A stretch of 42,722 nucleotides of DNA from Candidatus Poribacteria bacterium (GCA_022821065.1 JAJEEK010000067.1:1-42722), one strand, 5' to 3'; numbered from the stretch's first letter, positions 1 to 8,620 are shown. Notes: generated by a model from the letters alone, not told the origin. Numbers and translations are program-made.

Positions 1-2
1 CG

Positions 3-116
3 GCGATGCGAAACACAGCACTCTCTGTTTTACGTTTTACTGGACATACAAAAATCACGGACGCACTCCAATATTTCGCAGCGAAACCTAAACTCGCAGT
101 TAACATCATAAAATGA
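3..116 (+). CDS. C-terminal end of a transposase-like protein, cut by window edge
   Basis: An open frame runs in from the left edge and stops at 114-116, giving a 37-residue tail that begins AMRNTALSVLRFTG. The pattern RNTAL..LR..G.TKI..AL.YFA..P.LA resembles the extreme C-terminus of ISAs1-family DDE transposases, where an RN-A--L-R--G--nI--al motif closes the protein. The rest of the gene lies outside the window, so neither the catalytic residues nor intactness can be judged. The other two forward frames are also open for a while (stops at 88-90 and 109-111), so the choice rests on the residue pattern alone. Confidence 0.45.
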   Translation, partial: AMRNTALSVLRFTGHTKITDALQYFAAKPKLAVNIIK

Positions 117-149
117 GAAACCCTACAATTGAATGACCCTGAACGCCAT

Positions 150-178
150 TTGACTTCTCTACCAAAATTTGCTATACT
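150..178 (+). promoter_or_regulatory. Sigma70-like promoter for the Rpn-type gene
   Basis: TTGACT (150-155), a 17-nt spacer and TATACT (173-178). Transcription would begin near 185, downstream of the ATG at 182. That argues against this ATG and for the start at 212. Confidence 0.7.
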
Positions 179-211
179 ATCATGAATAGATATTACACCA
201 TCGGAGAAGTT

Positions 212-1270
212 ATGGAAATCTCAGAAACGGACATATTAAACCTTTTCGATTTTCCGGTCCAACACTTTCCCGACCGGAGTACGAGATGGTTGCTACAAGA
301 CAAAGAAAATGTTCAAGGATTGATAGAAATCGTCGCAGGACAAATTGCATCGCAAATCGACTTTACTCGATTAACTCAGCATAACAGGAGTTTTGTCTCC
401 GAGACACTGCGAGGACAAGAATCTGATCTCATCTTTAGCGTGCCGTTTCAAGATGAAGCTGAGACGGATGAACTGGTCATTTATATCCTCATTGAGCATC
501 AATCTACTGTTGATGCATCAATGGCATTTCGTCTATTGTTCTATATGACACAGATTTGGGATTTTCAACGCCAAGAATGGGAGTCAGAAAAAGCTCCGAA
601 AAGCGAGTGGAATTTGCGTCCGATTCTCCCGATCGTGTTTTACACTGGGACACAACGTTGGAATACACCATTGTCTCTCACTACAATAATGGAGACACCA
701 GCTGCACTTTCTCGGTTTGTTCCAACATTTGATACACTATTGCTGAGTGTCAAGGAGACAGAGGTATCAGATCTGACGCGAAGCGATCATCCGTTTGGAT
801 GGATGCTGACGGTTCTTCAACAAGAACACTCCGACGAGGAATCGATAAGGGTTGCTTTGGAACGAGCAATGACGCGTCTGTACCAACTTGAAGGAGAAAA
901 CTCCGAACAGTTACGACGTGCGATAGCGTATCTACTCTTATTGATTCTGCATCGCCGCCCAACTAACGAACATAATTCTCTAATACATCTTCTCAACGAA
1001 CATGTCCACGGAATGGAGGTAAATACGATGGCTGAAGCATTAGCAGGAACACTTCTTGAGCAAGGCATCGAGCAAGGCATTGAGCAAGGCATTGAGCAAG
1101 GCGAAACACGCGCGAAACGTATGGCAATTTTCAAACTTCTACGATTCCAATTTAACGATGTACCAGAAAACCTAATAACACAGATTAACGCTATACATAG
1201 CCATGCCCAACTTGATAAACTCTTTGATGACATCCTCGCAGCGGAGTCCCTTGACGACATCCAACCGTAA
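212..1270 (+). CDS. Rpn-family recombination-promoting nuclease / transposase_31-like protein
   Basis: 352 residues of the Rpn (YhgA-like, PD-(D/E)XK) family, whose studied members are DNA endonucleases that stimulate recombination. The nuclease core is visible as D72 in ESDLIF and E95-x-Q97 in VIYILIEHQST, the family's usual acid and E-x-Q/K arrangement. Near the C-terminus a 12-nt tandem repeat (about 1055-1103) encodes EQGI repeated, ending EQGE, a common length-variable linker in this family. I chose ATG 212 because GGAG (203-206) sits 5 nt upstream and because the promoter at 150-178 would start the transcript after the ATG at 182. It lies next to a transposase tail and converges on the following gene with 6 bp between stops. 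The family is sure, its biological role less so. Confidence 0.82.
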   Translation: MEISETDILNLFDFPVQHFPDRSTRWLLQDKENVQGLIEIVAGQIASQIDFTRLTQHNRSFVSETLRGQESDLIFSVPFQDEAETDELVIYILIEHQSTVDASMAFRLLFYMTQIWDFQRQEWESEKAPKSEWNLRPILPIVFYTGTQRWNTPLSLTTIMETPAALSRFVPTFDTLLLSVKETEVSDLTRSDHPFGWMLTVLQQEHSDEESIRVALERAMTRLYQLEGENSEQLRRAIAYLLLLILHRRPTNEHNSLIHLLNEHVHGMEVNTMAEALAGTLLEQGIEQGIEQGIEQGETRAKRMAIFKLLRFQFNDVPENLITQINAIHSHAQLDKLFDDILAAESLDDIQP

Positions 1271-1276
1271 ACCTTG

Positions 1277-1939
1277 TCAATACCCGTGCGGGATTTCTTC
1301 GTCAGACAACCAAAGATCGAGCAGCCTCGTCAGTTCCGGGTCATACGCTATGAAGGCATCCCGCGTTTCAAATTCATGCGCCTTACCGAGGTAATACCAC
1401 ATTCGGACACCTTCCGCCCAATACTCGTCTACTGGAGAGTTTTGGAGTTTCCAATTGTCTGGCGTAAAATACTTATCCATCCATAATCCAAGTTTCATCG
1501 CTTGCTTGTAGGCACGATTTAAGGATGGGTTAAATTCTGGGTCCATCCGTGAAACAACGTAATGGATCGCATGCCCGAACTCGTGGACAAACGTTTGCAT
1601 GCTCGGTCTATTCTTGCGTTCAATATGTGCGGCAAAACGACCTGGGAACCCTAAAGACTCTTGCTGTATTAATGCGAGACCTCTGATTTTTGACTTGTGC
1701 TCATCCCATCCGAGAGCCGCTGTGAGACTCTCTCCGGGGGCAACCAGAATGAATTCATAGCCTGAGAGCTTGTCAAGAATCTCTGGGCGTTTAGTGGTGA
1801 TTGTTAGAATGATTTCTCGTGCCGCGTAAAAAGCGTCATCGCTCACCCTATCGGACCCCGTGATTGTCATCTCTCCGACATCGAGATACTTTAGGACTTG
1901 GATTTTATTTTTTGCTTCTGGAACGCTTCGACTCCGCAT
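1277..1939 (-). CDS. HExxH zinc metalloprotease-like protein
   Basis: 220 residues with a clear zincin signature: H119-E-F-G-H123 (VHEFGHAIHY). A downstream acidic segment, DEYWAEG (E172/E176), is suitably placed for the third zinc ligand of a gluzincin. No signal peptide or membrane helix is visible at this start, so it would act in the cytoplasm unless the N-terminus is misplaced. The upstream signal is weak (AAGGG about 8 nt before the ATG). The layout recalls small Poribacteria/Planctomycetes proteases and the anthrax-lethal-factor-like fold, but I cannot assign a named family or substrate. It is convergent with the Rpn-type gene. Confidence 0.6.
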   Translation of the reverse strand: MRSRSVPEAKNKIQVLKYLDVGEMTITGSDRVSDDAFYAAREIILTITTKRPEILDKLSGYEFILVAPGESLTAALGWDEHKSKIRGLALIQQESLGFPGRFAAHIERKNRPSMQTFVHEFGHAIHYVVSRMDPEFNPSLNRAYKQAMKLGLWMDKYFTPDNWKLQNSPVDEYWAEGVRMWYYLGKAHEFETRDAFIAYDPELTRLLDLWLSDEEIPHGY

Positions 1940-2035
1940 TTTTGAACCCTTTTTATCGGTATTTGTTTTTGATGCAATTATACCACATTTTGGCGTGCGG
2001 ATGCCACATCAGTCATTAACAAAAACAGATTTGCG

Positions 2036-2064
2036 TTGCATTTTTCTCCTTTGTGTGATATATT
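2036..2064 (+). promoter_or_regulatory. Promoter for the FRG-TPR gene
   Basis: TTGCAT (2036-2041), 17-nt spacer, TATATT (2059-2064), about 90 nt ahead of the ATG at 2153. Confidence 0.55.
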
Positions 2065-2152
2065 AATCTCCAACACCGGTTAGGAGAAAAAATAAATTCT
2101 ACGCACAGTATATCTGACACTGATCCATGCTGTATTAAGAGGACTGCATTGA

Positions 2153-3295
2153 ATGGCGAGAACCGAATCCGAAACTGTTGAAACGTTGAACGATTTCTTG
2201 GAATGGGCGCGTCAATTCGACGACGGCACCTATGTATTTCGAGGCGTTCCGAATGACAAATACAGAATACAAGCATCCGCTTATCGTCGAGTGCCGGAAA
2301 CCGATCAAAATTCTGAGGACAAAGGTTTTCAGATATTCGTTGAAATTAATGAGACTTTGATCCGTGAAGCACGACTTCGGGGATACGATCAAAAAGATGG
2401 GCGACCTCTCGGTGATTTGGAAATACTTGCTGACCTCCAACACTTCAAAGCAGCGACATGTCTGATAGACTTTACCTATAGTGCACAAGTGGCACTCTGG
2501 TTTGCTTGTACACAAGATTCCAAAACTGATGATACTACAAATGGTAAAGTGTTCGCTGTTCATAAGGATGCTGATAGGTTTATAGAAATTGAACCCGATA
2601 TGTTAAAAGAGACCATTCCTTATTTTTTAGATCAAAAAACACCGCAACTTTACCATTGGCAGCCTCGGCAACAAAACAACCGCATTCTTGCCCAGCAATC
2701 AATTTTCTTCTTTGGAGATTACGAAATTGAGAAAGATGCAGCGTGTGTCATTGCAAAATGTAAGAAAGAAGATATTCGTACTGAATTGGAGCGAGTCTCA
2801 GGTATCACTGAAATGAGATTATTCCCCGACTTTGAGGGGTTTGCGAGTCTACGCGATGACCGTGCATCATATACACCCCTGAGTGCTGATGAACATGCGA
2901 AGCGCGCGGAGCAATCATTCAGAAGACATAAGTTTGAGGAAGCCATTGCTGGTTACGACAAAGCAATCCATCGAGAACCTACCAAGGCATCTCTTTATTA
3001 CTCGCGCGGACTTGTGAAGGCACAACTGGGACAACATGAAAATGCTATTACCGATTACGATGAAGTAATACGACTAAACCCCAGTTACGCATCCGCTTAC
3101 TATCAACGTGGACTTGTGAAAGTACAACTGGAACAACATGAAAATGCTATTGCCGATTATGATGAAGCAATACGTCTAAATCCTAACGATGCCTCTATCT
3201 ACAACGAGCGGGCACTTGTGAAAGCGCAATTAGGACAATATGAAGAAGCGGAGGAAGATTACCAAAAATCCCAACAACTAGCTGACCGGGATTAG
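2153..3295 (+). CDS. FRG-domain protein with C-terminal TPR repeats
   Basis: 380 residues. The N-terminal FRG domain (about 10-210) shows the name-giving motif F29-R30-G31 in YVFRGVPND. It also has the second conserved block LADLQHF..ATCLIDFT...ALWFAC (about 93-119) and a third near NRILAQQSIFFFGD. Residues about 245-375 form three to four TPR units of 34 residues with the usual G..A.Y..A......P signature, two of them nearly identical, so a recent internal duplication is likely. FRG proteins are repeatedly found in phage-defence and toxin settings but their reaction is not established. AAGAGGA (2137-2143) is the ribosome binding site. Family confidence is high, function unknown. Confidence 0.8.
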   Translation: MARTESETVETLNDFLEWARQFDDGTYVFRGVPNDKYRIQASAYRRVPETDQNSEDKGFQIFVEINETLIREARLRGYDQKDGRPLGDLEILADLQHFKAATCLIDFTYSAQVALWFACTQDSKTDDTTNGKVFAVHKDADRFIEIEPDMLKETIPYFLDQKTPQLYHWQPRQQNNRILAQQSIFFFGDYEIEKDAACVIAKCKKEDIRTELERVSGITEMRLFPDFEGFASLRDDRASYTPLSADEHAKRAEQSFRRHKFEEAIAGYDKAIHREPTKASLYYSRGLVKAQLGQHENAITDYDEVIRLNPSYASAYYQRGLVKVQLEQHENAIADYDEAIRLNPNDASIYNERALVKAQLGQYEEAEEDYQKSQQLADRD

Positions 3296-3374
3296 AGCAT
3301 TGCTTCGATAAGAAAACTTAGTCAAGATAACTCAGATGGACGTATCCAATCATAACAAAACGGAGACAACAAAA

Positions 3375-3797
3375 ATGATAAATCAAACGATAATGAATCT
3401 ACTTTGGCTAAAATGTAAAAATAACGCGTGGTGCTCATTGCGGGACGTGGACTTAAGTCACAGTTACTATGATAATTTTGTAGGAATATATATCATCTGG
3501 TACTGGAATAAGTTCGGTGAGGCAGTAACAATCAAAGTCGGGCAGGGAAATCTTAGGGAGCAACTTACAGGACATCGCAGTGATCCTCGAATTCAACAGT
3601 ATGCCCATCTGAATTTACTCGTCACGTGGACAGATACATTGCCACACCTCCGCGACGGTGCTGAGGCGTACCTCGGCAAGGTGTTGAAACCGAGAGTGGA
3701 TTCGCTGTTCCCAGACGCTAAACCTATTCCCGTGTCACTACCGTTCCCTATGGATCTCCTGCCGAGCCGAGTTGAGCAGCAAGCGCGCCCCTATTGA
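3375..3797 (+). CDS. GIY-YIG-like nuclease-fold protein
   Basis: 140 residues. GIYIIW (37-42) followed by IKVGQGNLREQLTGHRSDP (53-71) matches the GIY-YIG pattern of two strands, then a helix carrying R..H. A glutamate at 97 (AEAYL) is positioned like the metal-binding Glu of the fold. The arginine normally found in a GQGN--eRL--H setting appears to be Q63 here, so activity may be reduced or lost. ATG 3375 is preferred over ATG 3336 because GGAG (3362-3365) lies 9 nt upstream of it and nothing precedes the earlier one. It shares the strand with the FRG-TPR gene before it and the dehydrogenase after it. Role unknown. Confidence 0.55.
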   Translation: MINQTIMNLLWLKCKNNAWCSLRDVDLSHSYYDNFVGIYIIWYWNKFGEAVTIKVGQGNLREQLTGHRSDPRIQQYAHLNLLVTWTDTLPHLRDGAEAYLGKVLKPRVDSLFPDAKPIPVSLPFPMDLLPSRVEQQARPY

Positions 3798-3835
3798 TGC
3801 ATTCATTACAAAAATCACAACGAAGGAGACTATCA

Positions 3836-4783
3836 ATGGCTAAAATCAAGGTACTGATTGCAAGTGAGATCAGTCAAGAGGTTGCCGATATGCTACAGGA
3901 CGCCCCACCGGAGATGGAAATAAACTTTCTGCCGGAAGGTGAATCCCTCAGCGATCACCTATCAGATGTCGAAATCCTTTACGGAAGGGTATCAGAATCC
4001 GCATTTCCGCATGCAACCTCCCTTCAATGGGTGATGCAGCCTTTCGTCGGCGTCGAAGGCTCCATGTACCCTGCTTTCAAGGAGAGTGCTATCACACTCG
4101 TGAACAGTAAACGTCTGTATGGACCGCAACTCGCCGAACACGCGTTCGCGCTACTGCTGGCACTGACGCGTGGCATCAACACACAACTCGATTTGATGCG
4201 AGAGAAAGAATGGAAGTGGCTGCCGTGTGTCGAGGTATCTGGAATGACGATGGGTGTTCTCGGACTCGGTGGTATCGGTAGAGCCGTCGCACAACGCGCG
4301 AAAGCCTTTGACTTCAACGTGATTGCCGTCGATCCTGAACCGATGGAAAAACCGGACACCGTTGATGAACTCGGACAACTCGATTGGTTACCAGAGTTTT
4401 TATCCCGTTCCGATGTCCTAACGGTCTGCTGCCCTATCACACCAGAGACCCATAAACTGCTTTCACACGCCGAATTTGATGCCTTACCGGACGGTAGTTA
4501 TCTCGTTAATGTCAGTCGCGGTCGGGTGATTGACGAGGATGCCCTGATCGCTGCACTGGAGCGTGGAAAGTTGGCAGGTGCCGGGCTGGATGTTACGTAT
4601 ACCGAACCGTGTCCACCGGATAACCCGCTCTGGACGTTCCCAAACGTGATTTTAACATCCCATACTGCTGGTGCATCGCAGAACATCGCCAAACGCGCAA
4701 TGGAACTCTTTGTCGAGAACATGCACAGATATGTGAACGGCGAACCGTTGATTAATGTTGTAGATAAGGAGAAAGGGTATTGA
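3836..4783 (+). CDS. D-2-hydroxyacid dehydrogenase (NAD-dependent)
   Basis: 315 residues, the normal length for the family, which interconverts 2-oxoacids and D-2-hydroxyacids with NAD(P)H in the cytoplasm. The Rossmann core has GLGGIG (143-148) with D166 (VIAVDPEP) as the likely NAD-selecting acid. The catalytic triad is complete: R228 (NVSRGR), E257 (YTEPCPPDNPLW) and H276 (LTSHTAGAS). The start is fixed by AAGGAG (3823-3828) 7 nt before ATG 3836. Substrate cannot be told. A convergent enolase-superfamily dehydratase follows, which fits a sugar-acid or hydroxyacid catabolic neighbourhood. Confidence 0.88.
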   Translation: MAKIKVLIASEISQEVADMLQDAPPEMEINFLPEGESLSDHLSDVEILYGRVSESAFPHATSLQWVMQPFVGVEGSMYPAFKESAITLVNSKRLYGPQLAEHAFALLLALTRGINTQLDLMREKEWKWLPCVEVSGMTMGVLGLGGIGRAVAQRAKAFDFNVIAVDPEPMEKPDTVDELGQLDWLPEFLSRSDVLTVCCPITPETHKLLSHAEFDALPDGSYLVNVSRGRVIDEDALIAALERGKLAGAGLDVTYTEPCPPDNPLWTFPNVILTSHTAGASQNIAKRAMELFVENMHRYVNGEPLINVVDKEKGY

Positions 4784-4786
4784 TGG

Positions 4787-4821
4787 CTATCAGCCATCAG
4801 CCATCAGCCATCAGCCATCAG
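4787..4821. repeat. Short tandem repeat, CAGCCAT unit
   Basis: About four and a half head-to-tail copies of a 7-bp unit (CAGCCAT) directly after the dehydrogenase stop. Related GCCATCAGCC pieces occur at about 9666-9695 and 17640-17685, so this is an expanded member of a dispersed family. Confidence 0.8.
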
Positions 4822-4877
4822 TTTGGACCGCTCGCGTTCGTTTTCCTGCAGGCGGGTTTGCGTAAGTCCTATGTTAT

Positions 4878-6014
4878 CTATATCGCAAAAGTCTCCAATA
4901 CGTCGGTATCAATCGTAACACCGATACCGGGGGTATCGTCAAGGACAAATGCGCCGTCTTGGACGGTCGGTTTTCGGCTGGTGATCTGCCCTTTCATCTC
5001 GTAGGCACCCGGGGAATGTTCCATGATGAGGAAGTTCGGGATCGCCGCAGAGAATTGGATCGTTGCGGCGATGGACAGGATCCCGCCGCCCCCGATATGC
5101 GGTGTCACAGGGATATTATAAGTGTCAGCAAGGCTTGCGATGCGTTTCCCTTCCGTGAGTCCTGTACGGGCAATATCTGGCATTGTGATGTCGCAAGCAC
5201 GGCGTTCAAAAACCTCGCGTAACTCAAAACGAGTGCGTGTCCACTCCCCGATAGCGACAGACATATCCAACGCTGCAGCCAACGCCGCTTGTCCGGGGAT
5301 GTCTTCGGGTACCGTTGGCGATTCGAGCCACAACACGTCTAATTCCTCAAGTCCGCGTCCGAGCATCGTCGCTTCTGGCACACTGTATTGCGTATGGAGA
5401 TCGACCATCAACTTAATTTTCGGCCCCACGCGTTCGCGGACTGCTGCGACGATTTCTAAAATCTCTGCGCGGCTAAGCGTCGAATGAATCTTCAAACCGC
5501 CGTACCCTTCAGCGACAGACTTCGCTGCCTGTTCCGCAGCCGCTTCCGGTGAACTGCCACCGACCCCCGCATACAGCGGAATCCTGTCCCGATAGCGACC
5601 GCCAAGCACCTTATGAACCGGTTTCCCTGTCGCTTGACCGATAATGTCCCAGAGCGCGATGTCGCATCCAGCGAGCGCGTCAATATAAAAACCAGTATAG
5701 TGTCCACGTTCCCGCATACCTGTGAACATACGTTGCCAGAGGTATTCCACGTCGAATGGGTCTTGTCCGATCAGTATCGGACGGCAGAGGTCTTCGACTG
5801 CCGTTTTGGATGTGCGCGGCGAGACCGGACTCTGTCCTTCGCCATAGCCGACGATACCATCCGATGTCGTTATCCGTACGACCATCGTTTCGTGGTGTCG
5901 AGAATAAATGCAACGCCATCCCTCGGCGGGAAGGTAATAATTTTCGGACTGTTGTTCGGACGATTTCTCTGTTTGATATCGGAGTGCAAACGCTTCAACC
6001 TGTGTTATTTTCAT
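4878..6014 (-). CDS. Enolase-superfamily (mandelate racemase/muconate lactonizing) dehydratase
   Basis: 378 residues. The N-terminal capping domain (1-130) is followed by the TIM barrel. Metal ligands are D205, E231 (LWLESPT) and E257 (IGEWTR). D205-x-H207 is the D-x-H arrangement of galactonate-dehydratase-like members, with H207 as candidate acid, and D280 plus H306 (VTPHIGGGG) form the barrel-end His-Asp dyad. The usual K-x-K is K175-x-H177 here. This points to acid-sugar dehydration rather than racemisation, but the substrate is unknown. It converges with the dehydrogenase. AAGGAT about 11 nt upstream is the only ribosome binding site candidate. Confidence 0.82.
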   Translation of the reverse strand: MKITQVEAFALRYQTEKSSEQQSENYYLPAEGWRCIYSRHHETMVVRITTSDGIVGYGEGQSPVSPRTSKTAVEDLCRPILIGQDPFDVEYLWQRMFTGMRERGHYTGFYIDALAGCDIALWDIIGQATGKPVHKVLGGRYRDRIPLYAGVGGSSPEAAAEQAAKSVAEGYGGLKIHSTLSRAEILEIVAAVRERVGPKIKLMVDLHTQYSVPEATMLGRGLEELDVLWLESPTVPEDIPGQAALAAALDMSVAIGEWTRTRFELREVFERRACDITMPDIARTGLTEGKRIASLADTYNIPVTPHIGGGGILSIAATIQFSAAIPNFLIMEHSPGAYEMKGQITSRKPTVQDGAFVLDDTPGIGVTIDTDVLETFAI

Positions 6015-6127
6015 GGTTATATATCCTTATGGCCATTGGAAACCATCGGCTGTTGGCTTTCAGTATAACATGCCGCCCCTACGGGGCTTGATTCGTTTTT
6101 TCCCTGACGCTGCTATAAACATTCTGC

Positions 6128-6157
6128 AGAAACACCGTTTTTGCTGGGGCGTTTCTT
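6128..6157. repeat. 30-bp intergenic repeat with hairpin, copy 1
   Basis: Identical over 30 bp to 6242-6271. The ends (AGAAACACC and GGCGTTTCT) are inverted complements with one mismatch, so each copy can fold on itself. A 20-bp core with one change is found again at 37774-37793. Confidence 0.85.
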
Positions 6158-6241
6158 AAGCAAATAAACGCTACGCGACTGAAGAGGGTCTTGAAGTTTT
6201 CAAGGCTTCTCTGTAGGATCCTGTTCGGTTGCAAACCGTGA

Positions 6242-6271
6242 AGAAACACCGTTTTTGCTGGGGCGTTTCTT
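6242..6271. repeat. 30-bp intergenic repeat with hairpin, copy 2
   Basis: Second exact copy of the 6128-6157 element, in direct orientation 114 bp away. Each copy is followed within about 60 bp by a GGTTGCAAACCG palindrome (about 6223-6238 and 6304-6324). Confidence 0.85.
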
Positions 6272-6303
6272 CATCAAAAACCCTACCGGGTCTGGTAAAA
6301 TCC

Positions 6304-6324
6304 GGTTCGGTTGCAAACCGAACC
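6304..6324. repeat. Perfect 9-bp stem palindrome
   Basis: GGTTCGGTT and AACCGAACC pair perfectly around a GCA loop. A shorter relative lies at about 6223-6238, and a GGGTTGCAACCC palindrome at 19625-19636. This is part of the repeat-filled 464-bp spacer 6015-6478, which otherwise holds only the promoter at 6376-6404 and no gene that I can see. Confidence 0.75.
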
Positions 6325-6375
6325 TACTGGAGCTGGGTATCTAAAATTAAACAAAAAACTGAAAACTATTAACTC

Positions 6376-6404
6376 TTGAACTTTTAACGGAATAAACGTA
6401 AAAT
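6376..6404 (+). promoter_or_regulatory. Promoter for the DUF6785-like gene
   Basis: TTGAAC (6376-6381), 17-nt spacer, TAAAAT (6399-6404), about 75 nt before the ATG at 6479. Confidence 0.55.
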
Positions 6405-6478
6405 AGAGTTGGACGGTTCACTTTTCTGCAATACCACATCAACCTTTTTTCTGCCGAGTATCCACTTCCTGACCGGTT

Positions 6479-8392
6479 ATGCCGATGTACGAAAAAATCA
6501 CCTTCCGTACGATCCTCATATCGTTGCTGCTCTTGCCGTTCATCTATAAATGGCATATCGAATGTGAGGCGCTCCGATACACGTTTCCGACGTTGATGGC
6601 ACCGTTCTACAGCGTCGTTTCCACCCTCCTTGTCATCGCGGTGTTTAACATCGGTCTAAAAAAGTACGCCGCAAAGCACGCTCTGACAGGGGGCGAACTT
6701 ATCAGTCTCTACGTTCTGATGTCAATAACACTGCTTTTCATGTCTTACGACATGTTCCTTCCGCTCGTTTCAATTATCGTCCACGCCTTCTATTTTGGTA
6801 CGCCTGAAAACGAGTGGCGCGAGTTGTTCTGGAGTTATCTGCCAAACTGGTTGACCATCAACGATCCGAGCGTACTCCGTGCCTTCTATCTCGGCGATAC
6901 GCCTCTCTTTGAAACACACTATCTCATGAAATGGTTGATCCCGACGTTCTGGTGGTGCGTCTTCACCTTCGCACTCATTTTCGTGATGCAGTGTATCAAC
7001 GTGATCATCCGTAAACGGTGGACGGAGCAGGAACGTCTTGTATATCCGATCGTCGAACTCCCTTATCAACTCGCCTACAACACAAACCGATTTTTACGGA
7101 GCCGCGCCATGTGGTGTGGGTTCGGTATCGCGGCAATCATTAGTCTCGTCAACGGACTGAATATATTTTTCCCGTCGATTCCGGCTTTCCCGAACAAACA
7201 CATACCGCTTGATGCACTATTCACTGAAAGACCGTGGACAGCACTTCTCCGCGGCGGGAACGCGATTATTGTCTATCCGTTCGCTGTCGGACTCGGTTTC
7301 CTGATGCCGCTCGAACTGCTCACGTCGTGTCTGCTCTTCTTCTTCCTGTATAAAGTCCAATATTTCGTTGCCATTCTAACCGGATTAGAGAACATCCCCG
7401 GTTTTCCGTATCCGTACGAACAGAACGTCGGTGCATACATCGGTATCTGTGCGGTTGCGTTGTGGGGTACGCGTCGGCAGATTTGGCGAGCATTCCGCAC
7501 AGCATTTGCGCAAGGTGGAGAAACAGATGCCAAAGAACCGATGCGCTACCGAACGGCATTTCTCGGAATCGTTCTTGGTAGTATATTCATCGTCGGGTTT
7601 GCGATGCGTGGTGGCATGGCGATGTGGGTCGCGGTGCTATTTTTCGTCGCACATTTCGCGACGATTGCGATCCCGTTGACGCGGATTCGCGCACAGATCG
7701 GTTTCCCTATCCATTCGACGACCTTTATCGGACCGCACCACAGCCTCGTCAGCATACTCGGTACGCGTCGGATCGGCGCACGGAATCTGACATGGTTTTC
7801 GCTCTTTTTCTGGTTCAATAGAGACAATCGGAGCCACCCGATGCCGCACCAACTCGAAGCGTTTAAACTCGCTGAACGCGGCAACCTCGACGTGAAAGGG
7901 CTCTCCCGCCTAATGCTTACTCTGACAGTTATCGCGATGCCGTTGTGTATCTTCATGTTAGTGGACACGTTCTTTGAACTCGGCGTTAATTCTGGCAAGG
8001 TCGGCGGACAGATCAATAGTTTCGGGGGTCGAGCCTACCGATTCCTTGAAGGGTGGCTCACGTCACCGCAAGATCCGAATACCGGTCATATCGCTGCGAT
8101 CAGTGTCGGTTTCTGCGTTACAATCCTGCTTTCCGCTGTACGGAGCCGCCTCTTCTGGTGGCCGATCCATCCGCTCGGTTACGGGGTCTCTTTCCATCTG
8201 CATCTGTTCTGGGCAGCGTTTGCCATCAGCGCACTCGCGAAATGGAGCGTGCTAAAATACGGTGGCATCGGGCTCTACCGGAAAACTGTACCCCTGTTCC
8301 TCGGATTGGCACTCGGCGATTTCGTCATGGGAAGTTTCTGGAATATCCTAAGCATCATCCTCGATAGACCGACGTATACGTTTTATTATTAG
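6479..8392 (+). CDS. DUF6785/DUF6784-type polytopic membrane protein
   Basis: 637 residues with about twelve to fourteen hydrophobic spans, so an inner-membrane protein. The segment RKRWTEQERLVYPIVELP (about 180-197) is a hallmark of the DUF6785 family common in Planctomycetes and Poribacteria, which shows a distant resemblance to oligopeptide (OPT) transporters. The C-terminal third fits the partner domain DUF6784. A transport role is an inference; substrate unknown. No strong Shine-Dalgarno precedes ATG 6479, and ATG 6485 in the same frame is an alternative. It stands alone between repeat-rich spacers with its own promoter. Confidence 0.72.
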   Translation: MPMYEKITFRTILISLLLLPFIYKWHIECEALRYTFPTLMAPFYSVVSTLLVIAVFNIGLKKYAAKHALTGGELISLYVLMSITLLFMSYDMFLPLVSIIVHAFYFGTPENEWRELFWSYLPNWLTINDPSVLRAFYLGDTPLFETHYLMKWLIPTFWWCVFTFALIFVMQCINVIIRKRWTEQERLVYPIVELPYQLAYNTNRFLRSRAMWCGFGIAAIISLVNGLNIFFPSIPAFPNKHIPLDALFTERPWTALLRGGNAIIVYPFAVGLGFLMPLELLTSCLLFFFLYKVQYFVAILTGLENIPGFPYPYEQNVGAYIGICAVALWGTRRQIWRAFRTAFAQGGETDAKEPMRYRTAFLGIVLGSIFIVGFAMRGGMAMWVAVLFFVAHFATIAIPLTRIRAQIGFPIHSTTFIGPHHSLVSILGTRRIGARNLTWFSLFFWFNRDNRSHPMPHQLEAFKLAERGNLDVKGLSRLMLTLTVIAMPLCIFMLVDTFFELGVNSGKVGGQINSFGGRAYRFLEGWLTSPQDPNTGHIAAISVGFCVTILLSAVRSRLFWWPIHPLGYGVSFHLHLFWAAFAISALAKWSVLKYGGIGLYRKTVPLFLGLALGDFVMGSFWNILSIILDRPTYTFYY

Positions 8393-8398
8393 TTATTA

Positions 8399-8518
8399 GT
8401 TAACAGTTAACAGTTAACAGTATTCAGTTAAGGAAGGTTCTTGTGGTCGGAATATGAACGGAACCGCCACAAGGTGTTAACTGAAAACTAAAAGCGCAGC
8501 GTACTGTTAACTGTTAAC
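8399..8518. repeat. 120-bp dispersed element, copy A
   Basis: Begins and ends in GTTAAC-rich ends (GTTAACAGTTAAC / GTTAACTGTTAAC). It encloses a hairpin-prone core in which TTCTTGTGGTCGG is followed by a CCGCCACAAGG arm. Copy B at 11371-11491 is the same element in reverse orientation, differing at only a few positions. A more diverged third copy is near 42460-42535. Confidence 0.8.
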
Positions 8519-8547
8519 CAGTCCTCTGACAACTATTCATGATTTAC

Positions 8548-8576
8548 TTGACTTCGCGTTATGTATCTGTTAATCT
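8548..8576 (+). promoter_or_regulatory. Promoter for the cation exchanger gene
   Basis: TTGACT (8548-8553), 17-nt spacer, TAATCT (8571-8576). It would start the transcript close to 8583, upstream of ATG 8621 and after the alternative upstream start codon at 8561. Confidence 0.55.
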
Positions 8577-8620
8577 ATTCTCAGGAAACAAATCTTATAT
8601 CTTCTCCAAAGGAGTCGTTA

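Noticed and set aside
817..1260. 147-codon minus-strand frame with CSMPCSMPCSMP repeats
   Set aside because: Antisense reading of the EQGI tandem repeat in the Rpn-type gene.
4787..4821. Possible CRISPR or microsatellite in a gene
   Set aside because: 7-bp unit, outside coding sequence, matches a dispersed GCCATCAGCC repeat family.
7546..8016. 156-codon minus-strand open frame
   Set aside because: Antisense to the DUF6785-like gene; composition follows codon shadowing.
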